Made by a program: the position numbers and the translations under genes. The notes under the pieces were generated by a model that made no database searches, was not told the DNA's origin, and saw only the letters and a program-made list of their open reading frames with translations. Of a stretch of DNA of 39,022 nt, positions 1-7,999 are shown piece by piece (the stretch's first letter is position 1; each line of letters begins with the position of its first letter). Source of the stretch: 40-80 sp964503665 (GTDB lineage: Bacteria; Bacteroidota; Bacteroidia; Flavobacteriales_D; Crocinitomicaceae); contig CAZDAR010000022.1 of assembly GCA_964503665.1 (NCBI GenBank), positions 1 to 39,022 on the forward strand. The letters are read 5' to 3'.

Positions 1-22
1 TAGACTAAAAAAATTAACAATG

Positions 23-53
23 AAAAAAGCGGACAAATTTGTCCGCTTTTTTT
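23..53 (-). terminator. Bidirectional intrinsic terminator after the integrase gene
   Basis: Stem GCGGAC (29-34) pairs with GTCCGC (41-46) around an AAATTT centre. It is flanked by an A-run (23-28) and a T-run (47-53), so it could stop transcription from either side. It lies just past the integrase stop codon at 58. Confidence 0.8.
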
Positions 54-57
54 ATGC

Positions 58-1251
58 TTAAATATTCCAATTAATATTTTTAGCTGCATCGCTCAACGCT
101 TTTTCCGTATTTTTCAAATAGCGCATTGTCATTTCTATCTTACTATGGCCAGCAATCAATTGTGCCTTTTCAACCGGTAAAGCGTAATCATTCACCAGTA
201 AAGTAATACACGTATGGCGTGCAAGGTGTGAAGTAAGATTCTCTTTTATTCCGGCAAGTGCCTGGAGCCGTTTTAGTGATCGGTTGTAATATGCGTTACT
301 AAAATTAAAAAACCGACGTTGTTCAATCGGTAAACTCACCCAGTTTTCATCTTCATGCAAATAATTAGTAACCATATCATGCACTTTACCGTTCCAAAAA
401 TCGGAGATGATCCAGGAGATGGTTTTATTACTTTGGTGCCTGGTCTTTTGTGGAATGTAGGACAGTCGAATACGTCCATCATTTAGCACCTCGAAATTCT
501 CACTCGTTAAAACAGATAGATCACTATATCTCAACCCAGTATAACAAGCGAAAAGAAACATATTTTTTGTCCTGGTTAATTCTGGATATCCAGTAATATC
601 CAAAGATTCTATTTTACGAAGTTCTGAAAGCGTTAAACTCTTATGTTCAGGCGGTATCTCATGGAATTTAAACCCACGATTAAACGGATTTTCAGAGTAA
701 TTGATAATATCATTCATAACGGCAATTTTGAGAACCTTCTTTACCTTGCAAAGTAGCGCACTACGTCCATTATTTGCGAGTTTCTTTTTGGTCGAAAGGA
801 ACAATTCAAAACCCTGGATAAACTTCACATCTATTTTAGTGATTAGAAAGTCCTCGTTATGGTACTCTTTGAGATATAACAAGGTACGTTTATAAACCGA
901 TTGTGTCGATTTTGAAAGGTCGTTATTCGAGACTTTCATTACATAATTTTCAAAGAAGTCATAGAAATACACCTTTCCCTTTGTCAAATCAATCGCAGAA
1001 TTTAAACCTCCTTCCAAAATAGATGTTTCAATTTCCTGCTGCAGTTTTTGTATTTTTTCGATTATCTGTAAATAGTCTGGATGCGTTGCCTTAATCTTTT
1101 CGTTTCTATTATCCCAGTACAATGGCAAAATTGATATGCCAGTTGAACGGTAAGAGCGTTTCTTTCTATCAATGTATATTTTGATGTCAATGATGCCAGT
1201 ACCATTTTTAGAAAGTTTATTTCGTCTATTGAAAGTTATTTTGGTAAACAT
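58..1251 (-). CDS. Tyrosine recombinase / site-specific integrase
   Basis: A 397-residue tyrosine recombinase that cuts and rejoins DNA at att sites through a covalent 3'-phosphotyrosine. The N-terminal third (about 1-95) looks like an arm-type DNA-binding domain, about 97-190 is the SAM-like core-binding domain, and the rest is catalytic. The full catalytic set is visible: R241 (in TGLRYSDL), K269, H342 and R345 (HLARH), H369 (AGHS) and Y378 (MRYLK). The enzyme therefore looks intact. The architecture resembles integrases of Bacteroidota genomic islands and conjugative transposons. The gene reads away from tRNA-Asp (1393-1466), the usual layout when an element has inserted at a tRNA 3' end. 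No other element genes are visible, because the element would extend past position 1. The upstream region carries a 12-bp tandem repeat. Confidence 0.93.
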   Translation of the reverse strand: MFTKITFNRRNKLSKNGTGIIDIKIYIDRKKRSYRSTGISILPLYWDNRNEKIKATHPDYLQIIEKIQKLQQEIETSILEGGLNSAIDLTKGKVYFYDFFENYVMKVSNNDLSKSTQSVYKRTLLYLKEYHNEDFLITKIDVKFIQGFELFLSTKKKLANNGRSALLCKVKKVLKIAVMNDIINYSENPFNRGFKFHEIPPEHKSLTLSELRKIESLDITGYPELTRTKNMFLFACYTGLRYSDLSVLTSENFEVLNDGRIRLSYIPQKTRHQSNKTISWIISDFWNGKVHDMVTNYLHEDENWVSLPIEQRRFFNFSNAYYNRSLKRLQALAGIKENLTSHLARHTCITLLVNDYALPVEKAQLIAGHSKIEMTMRYLKNTEKALSDAAKNINWNI

Positions 1252-1266
1252 ATTGATCTATTTTAA

Positions 1267-1290
1267 AAAGTGGTGTACAAAGTGGTGTAC
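1267..1290. repeat. Perfect 12-bp tandem repeat upstream of the integrase
   Basis: AAAGTGGTGTAC occurs twice without a gap (1267-1278 and 1279-1290), starting 16 bp upstream of the integrase start codon. Position and size suit arm-type integrase or Xis binding sites, or an operator for the integrase gene. That role is inferred. Confidence 0.7.
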
Positions 1291-1366
1291 ATAAATGGTT
1301 AATCAGTGTTATTTTCTATTCGTCATTTTTTAAAAGAATGAGATAAATAGAGGTGTTTGACGAACA

Positions 1367-1390
1367 AAGGCGCACTGTAAAGTGCGCCTT
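1367..1390 (-). terminator. Stem-loop downstream of tRNA-Asp
   Basis: AAGGCGCACT (1367-1376) pairs perfectly with AGTGCGCCTT (1381-1390) around a 4-nt loop, two bases past the tRNA 3' end. It has no strong T-run, so it may act as a terminator or a processing boundary. It would sit at or beside the att site if an element integrated here. Confidence 0.6.
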
Positions 1391-1392
1391 AG

Positions 1393-1466
1393 CGGTCTGG
1401 ACGGGACTCGAACCCGCGACCCCATGCGTGACAGGCATGTATTCTAACCAACTGAACTACCAAACC
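1393..1466 (-). tRNA. tRNA-Asp (anticodon GTC)
   Basis: The minus strand folds as a 74-nt cloverleaf. The acceptor strands GGTTTGG and CCAGACC pair with one G-U. The D-loop contains AGTTCAGTTGGTTAGA, the anticodon stem is CATGC/GCATG with loop CTGTCAC giving anticodon GUC, and the T-arm contains GGGTTCGAGTCCC. The discriminator is G, as expected for Asp. CCA is not encoded and must be added after transcription. The 3' end faces the integrase, making this the probable attachment site. Confidence 0.95.
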
Positions 1467-1531
1467 AATTTTCTAACTTTTCAGTCTCTAGCAAAAGCTA
1501 GACTCGAAATTGTATCGCTCGTAAGCGGTGA

Positions 1532-1561
1532 CAAATATAGATATATATTTAATACCAGCAA
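1532..1561 (-). promoter_or_regulatory. Bacteroidota-type promoter of tRNA-Asp
   Basis: Read on the minus strand, TTG (1559-1561) is followed after exactly 19 bp by TATATTTG (1532-1539). This matches the Bacteroidota housekeeping pattern TTG-N19-TAnnTTTG. Transcription would start near 1525, giving a roughly 60-nt leader with a small CTAGC/GCTAG hairpin before the tRNA. Confidence 0.65.
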
Positions 1562-1577
1562 GCGTTATTTTAAAAAA

Positions 1578-2231
1578 TTATTGAAATATTTTACTTCCTA
1601 CTCGAACTATTGTACTTCCCTCTTCAATAGCTAGCTGATAATCAGAGCTCATACCCATTGACAGCTCTTTAAAAGAACTTACAGTTGGAAAGTAATTCAT
1701 CTTCATTTTATCGAAAATTAATTTCAATTTCTTAAATTCCTGACGTATCTGATTTTCATCTTCTACAAAAGAGGCCATTCCCATGATACCTATGACGCGA
1801 ATATTCTTCATTTCCTGGAAAGACGGATCTTCTAAAATAGCAACTGCATCTTCTAAAGATAATCCATACTTCGTTTCTTCTTGTGCTACATGAAATTGTA
1901 ACAGCACATCTATCACTCGGTTATTCCTTTTTGCTTCAGAGTTTACTTCTTTTAACAATTTGAATGAATCAATTGAATGAATCACCGAAACAAAAGATGC
2001 AATGAATTTTACCTTGTTCCTTTGTAGATGTCCAATTAAATGCCATTCAATATCTTTAGGTAATGCTTCGTGTTTCGGAAGGAGTTCTTGCACTCTGTTT
2101 TCACCAAAAACCTTTTGACCTACTGAATAGGCTTCTAATACACTTTCCACTGGATTATTCTTACTGACAGCTACCAATTTTACCCCTTCAGGAATATTGT
2201 CTCTTACTTGCGTTAAATTGTCTTTTATCAT
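1578..2231 (-). CDS. yggS: YggS-family PLP-binding protein (PLP homeostasis)
   Basis: A 217-residue single-domain member of the YggS/PROSC family, which binds pyridoxal 5'-phosphate on a fold-III TIM barrel and buffers cellular PLP without a known reaction. The PLP lysine is probably K24 in VAVSKNNP. The family motif GENRVQE follows near residue 44, HLIGHLQRNK near 65, and the phosphate-binding SMGMSSDY and GSTIVRVGS stretches are at the C-terminus. Length is normal for the family. Its start overlaps the stop of the DUF1015 gene by 4 bp, so the two are translationally coupled. The PLP enzyme SerC is encoded just upstream of that pair, which makes a link between PLP supply and serine synthesis plausible but unproven. 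Confidence 0.92.
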   Translation of the reverse strand: MIKDNLTQVRDNIPEGVKLVAVSKNNPVESVLEAYSVGQKVFGENRVQELLPKHEALPKDIEWHLIGHLQRNKVKFIASFVSVIHSIDSFKLLKEVNSEAKRNNRVIDVLLQFHVAQEETKYGLSLEDAVAILEDPSFQEMKNIRVIGIMGMASFVEDENQIRQEFKKLKLIFDKMKMNYFPTVSSFKELSMGMSSDYQLAIEEGSTIVRVGSKIFQ

Positions 2232-3448
2232 TCACGGATACAATAAATCGTTAATCCACTTCTTAGTTTTGGTTCTACCCACGTTGATTTAGGAGGCATA
2301 ATCATTTCGTTGTCTGCTACTCGACGAATTTGTTCGACTGTTAATGAATGAAGAATAAAACCTAATTCCGCTTCTTTCTTCAGAATGGAACGTTCTACAC
2401 TTTCAATTCCCAAGTTACCACTCACAAACTTAATATTCGTATCCGTTTTTAAGTCTTTTATTCCTAGAATAGGATCAAGCACATAACGCGTTAAAATTTC
2501 AGTATCTAAACTTGCCACAGGCGAAGATTCATCAATAATATGTGCTTTACATTGTATCAAATACCAATCGCCTCGCAAGTTCATTGCCATTTCATGTTGG
2601 GTTGCTGGAGCAATGGCATGGTCCAATTTTTTTACGTCAAAAAAAGCTGAAATTTCATGTAAAAAATCTTCTGAAGTCATTTTCACTTTCTTCACCAAAC
2701 GATTGAACTCTAAAATACGCATATTCGATTCATCAATAAAAAAAGCTAAGAAATAATCTTTGTTCTTGTATTGATCTTCTACTAGATGACTTAATCGCTC
2801 AGAAGAAGCCGAACGGTGATGTCCATCAGCAATATATGTTGCTTTGAATGTGCTGAAATAGGATTGGACTTTAAGAATATCCTCTTTTCCAAGTATCCAA
2901 AGCTCATGTTTTACTTTATCAGTGGTTGAAAATTCATATTCTGATCTTCGCTCTACAATCTCAAGATACAGATTTTCTAACTGAACGTTTTTGGGGTGAA
3001 ATAACAAAACAGGCTCCGCATTAAAACCAACGACATTTAAATAATTGGTAAACATCTCCTCTCGAGAAGTCAATGTCGCCTCGTGTTTTTTTATTTTCCC
3101 TTGATTATACTCTTCAATACTCGCTCCGCCAATAATGCCAAGGAATTCATATCCATCATGTGATTGCTTGTATAGGTAAAGACTTTCTTCTTCGTCTTTA
3201 ATTAAAATCTGATCTTTCTTAAATTCATCAAATTTCTTACGCACTAACTTAAAACGCTGTTGAGAGTTAGGTTTAGTCTTCACTCCTTCAGAATAGTCCG
3301 GGTGGATGATATGAATAAACGTATATGGATTAGACTCCATCTTCGCTTTTAAAACATTTGGTTTATATGATGCTAATGGTCTTGTAGCTACCAGATGTGC
3401 TTTATCTCTCGCTGGTCTAATCGCTTTAAAAGGTTTAATCTCTGACAT
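2228..3448 (-). CDS. DUF1015-family protein with a DGHHR motif
   Basis: A 406-residue cytoplasmic protein of the DUF1015 family, whose biochemical role I do not know. The strongest motif is ADGHHR (about 207-212) followed by small residues. This resembles the DGxHR signature of ParB/sulfiredoxin-fold proteins, a group that includes free-serine kinases such as SerK. An N-terminal IKPFKAIRPARDKA segment is typical of the family. The gene follows serC-serA but is separated from serA by a terminator (3521-3544), so it probably has its own promoter. It overlaps yggS by 4 bp. A role in phosphoserine or serine metabolism fits the position but is an inference. Confidence 0.88.
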   Translation of the reverse strand: MSEIKPFKAIRPARDKAHLVATRPLASYKPNVLKAKMESNPYTFIHIIHPDYSEGVKTKPNSQQRFKLVRKKFDEFKKDQILIKDEEESLYLYKQSHDGYEFLGIIGGASIEEYNQGKIKKHEATLTSREEMFTNYLNVVGFNAEPVLLFHPKNVQLENLYLEIVERRSEYEFSTTDKVKHELWILGKEDILKVQSYFSTFKATYIADGHHRSASSERLSHLVEDQYKNKDYFLAFFIDESNMRILEFNRLVKKVKMTSEDFLHEISAFFDVKKLDHAIAPATQHEMAMNLRGDWYLIQCKAHIIDESSPVASLDTEILTRYVLDPILGIKDLKTDTNIKFVSGNLGIESVERSILKKEAELGFILHSLTVEQIRRVADNEMIMPPKSTWVEPKLRSGLTIYCIRE

Positions 3449-3520
3449 AATTCAAACATTCATTTCTTGGATGTAAATATACGAACTCACTATCATTATT
3501 CTATAGGTTCTAATGGATAT

Positions 3521-3544
3521 AAAAAAAGTGGACAATTGCCCACT
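3521..3544 (-). terminator. Intrinsic terminator after serA
   Basis: On the minus strand AGTGG and CCACT pair, a G-U pair follows, and CAATTG closes the stem over 3527-3544. A T-run (A-run 3521-3527 on the plus strand) follows. It lies about 20 bp past the serA stop and separates serCA from DUF1015-yggS. Confidence 0.65.
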
Positions 3545-3564
3545 CGATATTCAGAATAGTTTAA

Positions 3565-4527
3565 TTACTTTCCGAAAGCAGCTATTACAATACTGGCCAA
3601 CTCCTCTCCTATTCTATCTTGTGCCTCCACTGTTGCTGCACCAATATGTGGTGTTGTCGCTATTTTTGGATGAGATAATAATTCTTTTTTAGGTGTTGGT
3701 TCATTTTCAAAAACATCAATTGCTGCACCTGCTAATTTTCCAGTATTTAATGCTTCCAACAAATCATCTTCGTTAACGACTCCTCCTCTTGCGGCATTTA
3801 CAATTATTGCCGTTGGTTTCATCAACTCCATTTCTTTCACGGAAATAACAGCACTTCCATCATCTTGCTTGGGAATGTGTAAAGAAATAAAATCTACTTT
3901 TGGTAAGACGGTATTCAAATCAGTAACGGTTGTAATGGGAACTTCTACTTCCATAGTGATCCCAATTTGAACTTTCACATTAACAGTATACACCGTAAAA
4001 TCAACCGCGATTACGTCCATTCCACAACCTAAAGCGTAAGATGCTAAACTTTGTCCAATTCTACCAAAACCAACAATGAGTAATGTTTTTCCTCTTAACT
4101 CGGTTCCTTTACCATATTTCTTCTTCAGAACGGCAAAATCTCCTGACTCCATATTTTTATAGGAGTCTCTTAAAAATCGTGCAGAAGCAAATAAGTGCCC
4201 CATCACTAATTCAGCCACAGATTGAGAAGATGAAGCGGGTGTATTCACCACTTTTAAACCTTTAGAACGACCATATTCAACATCAATATTGTCCATTCCA
4301 ACACCACCACGAGCGACCATTTTTAAACCCGGGCAAGCATCTATCGTTTCTTTTCTAACTTTTGTAGCGCTTCTTACAATCAGTACTTCCACATTCTCTT
4401 GATTGATATAGGAAACGAGTTGATCTTGTGCTACTGTATCTGTTATAACATTAAAACCTGCTGCAGTTAAAAGTTGTTTTCCTGCTTCAGAAATTCCGTC
4501 ATTTGCTAATATCTTCATCTTATCCAT
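3565..4527 (-). CDS. serA: D-3-phosphoglycerate dehydrogenase, short form
   Basis: Oxidises 3-phosphoglycerate to 3-phosphohydroxypyruvate with NAD+, the first step of serine synthesis. The 320-residue protein holds the NAD-binding GFGRIG (153-158) and the catalytic triad R247 (NAARGG), E276 (ENEP) and H294 (TPHIGAAT). It ends soon after the catalytic domain, so it lacks the C-terminal ACT domain that gives serine feedback in longer forms. A stretch of about 25 residues rich in valine and threonine after IAVDF (about 177-200) is longer than in many dehydrogenases of this type. The start overlaps the serC stop by 8 bp. A second in-frame ATG three codons later (4516-4518) is an equally good start. 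Confidence 0.93.
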   Translation of the reverse strand: MDKMKILANDGISEAGKQLLTAAGFNVITDTVAQDQLVSYINQENVEVLIVRSATKVRKETIDACPGLKMVARGGVGMDNIDVEYGRSKGLKVVNTPASSSQSVAELVMGHLFASARFLRDSYKNMESGDFAVLKKKYGKGTELRGKTLLIVGFGRIGQSLASYALGCGMDVIAVDFTVYTVNVKVQIGITMEVEVPITTVTDLNTVLPKVDFISLHIPKQDDGSAVISVKEMELMKPTAIIVNAARGGVVNEDDLLEALNTGKLAGAAIDVFENEPTPKKELLSHPKIATTPHIGAATVEAQDRIGEELASIVIAAFGK

Positions 4528-5587
4528 TCTTTTTTGTGAATTCTTTCATCACATCCACCAAAACTTGTACACTTGACAAGGGCAATGCATTATATAATGA
4601 CGCACGATATCCACCTGTTGAACGGTGTCCTTTTATACCAATAATTCCAGCATCATTCCATAGTTTATCAAAAGCTTCTTTCTTAGACTCATCCACTAAT
4701 TTAAACGAAACATTCATCTTAGATCGATCTTCTATGGCAGCAGAACCAATAAATAAAGGATTGGCATCTATTTCATTATAAAGTAGTGCAGCTTTTGCAT
4801 TGTTTTCTATTTCCTTAGCAACTACTCCACCATTAGCTAATAAATTTCTCAAGTTCAACATCGCAACATATACGGAAAAAACAGGAGGTGTATTCATCAT
4901 CGACCCTGCATCAGCGTGTTTCTTTAAATCAAAATAAGTCGGTATAAACGGAGCAGTTGATTTTCCAAGCACTTCATCTTTCACGATATATAATGTTGCT
5001 CCCGCAGGGCCTAGATTCTTTTGTGCACCAGCATAAATAAAATCATATTCTGATATATTCACTTCCTTTGAAAGAATATCCGAAGACATATCACATACTA
5101 ATGGTAAATTGGTTTTAGGTACTTCCTGAAACTGTGTCCCGTAAATAGTGTTATTAGATGTATAGTGTAAATAATCGCTATCGGAAGGAATTTCATACGT
5201 TTTAGGAATATAAGAGAATCCTTTTTCTTCAGAACTAGCAAGAACATTTACATCAATTCCGAGTTTTTGAGCTTCATTTATTGCCTTCGAAGCCCACGTA
5301 CCTGTATTAATATATGATGCTTTTTTGTTATTTCGCATCATTGTCAAAGCAGATATGGTAAAGCCTAAGGTTGCACCTCCTTGAAGAAAAATCACAGAAT
5401 ATCCACTAGGAACGTTTAACGCTTTTCTCACTAAGTCTAATGCTTCGTCCATTACAGCTTGGTAATCCTTGCTTCTATGTGATACTTCTAAAATTGATAA
5501 TCCGTTGAAATCTAACACTGCAGCTGCAGCTTCTTTTAAAACTTCTTGTGGTAAAATACACGGCCCAGCACCAAAATTATATTTCAT
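4520..5587 (-). CDS. serC: Phosphoserine aminotransferase
   Basis: A 355-residue class-V PLP aminotransferase that converts 3-phosphohydroxypyruvate and glutamate to phosphoserine and 2-oxoglutarate. It starts with the diagnostic KYNFGAGPCILP and has the HRS motif near residue 37. The PLP-binding lysine is K190 in YAGAQKNLGPAG, and the C-terminal KGHRSTGGYRAS binds the substrate phosphate. Length is standard. It is first in the operon with serA. No phosphoserine phosphatase (serB) gene is in this window. Confidence 0.96.
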   Translation of the reverse strand: MKYNFGAGPCILPQEVLKEAAAAVLDFNGLSILEVSHRSKDYQAVMDEALDLVRKALNVPSGYSVIFLQGGATLGFTISALTMMRNNKKASYINTGTWASKAINEAQKLGIDVNVLASSEEKGFSYIPKTYEIPSDSDYLHYTSNNTIYGTQFQEVPKTNLPLVCDMSSDILSKEVNISEYDFIYAGAQKNLGPAGATLYIVKDEVLGKSTAPFIPTYFDLKKHADAGSMMNTPPVFSVYVAMLNLRNLLANGGVVAKEIENNAKAALLYNEIDANPLFIGSAAIEDRSKMNVSFKLVDESKKEAFDKLWNDAGIIGIKGHRSTGGYRASLYNALPLSSVQVLVDVMKEFTKKNG

Positions 5588-5665
5588 AATATATTAAATT
5601 GCGTTTATACAAAATTGACATTTTTTTTGAGATATAGCTAGTTATTGACGAATTTATTTCACAAA

Positions 5666-5697
5666 AAAAAGGGAAGTAGATAAAGACTTCCCTTTTT
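5666..5697 (-). terminator. Intrinsic terminator after the M43 protease gene
   Basis: GGGAAGT (5671-5677) pairs with ACTTCCC (5686-5692) around an 8-nt loop, flanked by an A-run on the left and a T-run on the right. It can work in both directions but lies 18 bp past the protease stop. Confidence 0.8.
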
Positions 5698-5714
5698 AAA
5701 ATTAAATATTGCTA

Positions 5715-7850
5715 TTATAAAATCACTACTTTTTTCACTAACTGATTAGCACCTTGAGAAATCTTAACAAGATAAACACCTGCAGTTAAATTAGAAGTCG
5801 TATTCATTTTATGAGTTACGTTTGTATTCTTTGAAGAAATAACTTCTGTTGAAATAAGTTTTCCTGACAAGTCTAATAATTCTAACGTTACCTCTTTATC
5901 ATTTGCAACATACTCTACAACAATTTCTTCTCCAGCTATTGATGGATTTGGATACACATTAAATTGTAATGCTGAGAACTCTTCATCACTTGTCATCAAT
6001 GTACCATTAATATTCACATTGTCAATGTATAAGTTGTTTGACAAATCAGAAGCTGTAAAAGCGAAACGGAATAATACATTTGCTTTTTGAAGTGCTGCAG
6101 GAATCGACACTGAAACGTTTTTCCACTGAGAAGAGTTTGGTTCGAAATTGATATCAGAAGAATTTCCTCCTGTTAACAAATCTACTTTCTTCAATGTTTT
6201 CCTAGGAATCCAATTCTTTCCACAGTCAGTAGAAGATTGTAATTCTAACACCTCTGTAATATCTGTTTCTTCAAAAGCCTCAGAAGCGTATGCATAATCA
6301 AATGTCAATTCAGCACCTGATGTGTATCTCAAATCATAAGTTGGTGTGTACAAGTAATCTTTTGAACCACCCTTTCTTAAATTATAAAAATAATCGTTAG
6401 AATACTGAATAGAATTAGTAATCTTCTTGTAGTTGATTAAAGCATAACAAGTAGAATTATTCACTCCCTTATTCCATACTAATTCAAATCCTGGGGATTC
6501 TAGCTCTGGGTTAATTGCAGTAAACCAATTTGCTGTACTTGTTTCAAAATCTTCTTGTTTAGGTCCATCTACATTAGACCAAGCAGGATAAACATAGATT
6601 GCTTTATCAATTGTTTTTGTATCTCCACCAGCTGCATTTGAAACAGTCAATGTTACTTTTTTCCATCCAGAAGAATTGAAAACTACTGTTGGCATAGCAC
6701 TTGTTGATGTTGTGATATCAGCATCTTGAAAACTCCATTCTCTATTATCAACAACAGAATTCCAAGATTGATCTTTAAATTTAACACTTCCTCCTACGCA
6801 TACTGTAGGATTATCAATTGAAAACTCTGCTACTGGAGCACACTGAGGAACAGTCACTAAATCAATACCCGTCAAATGATGAATAGAATCGCTTACAAGC
6901 ATATTTCTGTTACCTGACTCACCTTGTAAAACATTCCTCATAATATTCACTTGTCCTTTAGTAAACATTATAGAGCAATAAGAATAATCCATATAATTTT
7001 GATAATTCTCAACAATTGAATCAACACAATTCATTGCTTGACTAGGTGTTGGACAAGTCAAATATCCCTTTGTAACTGGCGTATCTTCAATTCCATCATC
7101 ACCACATACTACTGCAGCATCATTATTGTCTCCCCAAACATGCGGTAAAGCTAAATAATGCCCAATTTCGTGAGTCAATGCTCTTGATCTAAATTCATTT
7201 CCTGAACCGACTCTTCCGATATATTGAGAAAGAAGAATGATTCCGTCAGCAAAGAACATTCCACCATCAGTAGCTACTGGATAATAAGCATATCCTGCTG
7301 CTCCTGATTTTCCAATTGTTCTAACCACCCAAACATTCAAGTAACGAGATCTTGGCCATTGATTTAACTTTGAATAATCATCTGCGTCATTTGTTAAATG
7401 AGAGTAGATACGGTCAATACCATTAGTACAATTTCCCCAAGGGTCAATCGCCGCTAATTTAAATTGAATATTAGGATTTCCAGCAAGAGTGTCGAAACCA
7501 GCAACTGCTTGTGAAAGGTCTGCATTCAGCATTGCGTAATCACGGTTAAGAACATCCATTTGGTCATACACTTGTGCGTCAGAAATGTTTTCAGCTCCAT
7601 ATTCATGAATGATATGAAAAACAACTGGAATTACAAAAGTAGTTTTAGATTGGAAACCATCGTTATCAACTTGCTTGGCGTTCTCGAATAATTGTTTGTA
7701 ATCTTCTTTTAACTGTGGATTATCTGCCCACAATTGTTTCATATAAGTATCTTGTCCACACTGGAAATGGCCTTCTTGAGCCCAAGATTTTGGAACGAAT
7801 CCCAATAGTATAAATGATACTAGTACGTAAAAATATAATTTCATATCCAC
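5715..7850 (-). CDS. Secreted M43 (pappalysin-type) metalloprotease with PKD and T9SS sorting domains
   Basis: A 711-residue secreted zinc protease. Residues 3-25 form a signal peptide ending near SWAQ. The catalytic domain has the M43 zinc motif HEIGHYLALPH (H227, E228, H231, H237) and a Met-turn in the NYMDYSYCSIMF region near 290. A PKD domain covers about 345-420, and a jelly-roll or MAM-like region about 435-620. The C-terminal 80 residues, from FNVYPNPS to AGVYLVKIS and VVIL, form a type A T9SS sorting domain, so the protein should leave the cell through T9SS and be anchored or released. The substrate cannot be deduced. It appears monocistronic with its own terminator. An in-frame ATG at the third codon is an alternative start. 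Confidence 0.92.
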   Translation of the reverse strand: MDMKLYFYVLVSFILLGFVPKSWAQEGHFQCGQDTYMKQLWADNPQLKEDYKQLFENAKQVDNDGFQSKTTFVIPVVFHIIHEYGAENISDAQVYDQMDVLNRDYAMLNADLSQAVAGFDTLAGNPNIQFKLAAIDPWGNCTNGIDRIYSHLTNDADDYSKLNQWPRSRYLNVWVVRTIGKSGAAGYAYYPVATDGGMFFADGIILLSQYIGRVGSGNEFRSRALTHEIGHYLALPHVWGDNNDAAVVCGDDGIEDTPVTKGYLTCPTPSQAMNCVDSIVENYQNYMDYSYCSIMFTKGQVNIMRNVLQGESGNRNMLVSDSIHHLTGIDLVTVPQCAPVAEFSIDNPTVCVGGSVKFKDQSWNSVVDNREWSFQDADITTSTSAMPTVVFNSSGWKKVTLTVSNAAGGDTKTIDKAIYVYPAWSNVDGPKQEDFETSTANWFTAINPELESPGFELVWNKGVNNSTCYALINYKKITNSIQYSNDYFYNLRKGGSKDYLYTPTYDLRYTSGAELTFDYAYASEAFEETDITEVLELQSSTDCGKNWIPRKTLKKVDLLTGGNSSDINFEPNSSQWKNVSVSIPAALQKANVLFRFAFTASDLSNNLYIDNVNINGTLMTSDEEFSALQFNVYPNPSIAGEEIVVEYVANDKEVTLELLDLSGKLISTEVISSKNTNVTHKMNTTSNLTAGVYLVKISQGANQLVKKVVIL

Positions 7851-7960
7851 CTATTTTAATATTCAACTTAATTATCTCGCTAAAATAATGAATTTAAATA
7901 AACCTCCATCACTTTGTAAAAATAAACTAACACTCAAATTTAAGAATATATACCCGATTT

Positions 7961-7994
7961 AAAAAAAGATTTCATCTTCAATTGATTGAAATGA
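7961..7994 (-). terminator. Possible terminator after the phosphate transporter gene
   Basis: On the minus strand TCATTTCAA and TTGAAGATGA can pair with one bulge (about 7972-7994). A run of seven T follows (A-run 7961-7967 on the plus strand). The stem is AT-rich and weak. It is just below the PiT stop codon at 8000. Confidence 0.4.
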
Positions 7995-7999
7995 CACCT

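Noticed and set aside
1353..1634. A 93-residue plus-strand frame containing WTGLEPATPCVTG
   Set aside because: It is the antisense translation of tRNA-Asp and its flanks, a well-known spurious gene call.
3965..4060. The Val/Thr-rich stretch in SerA as an inserted domain or foreign segment
   Set aside because: The flanking NAD and catalytic motifs are in frame and intact, and similar lengthened loops occur in Bacteroidota dehydrogenases; no sign of insertion ends.
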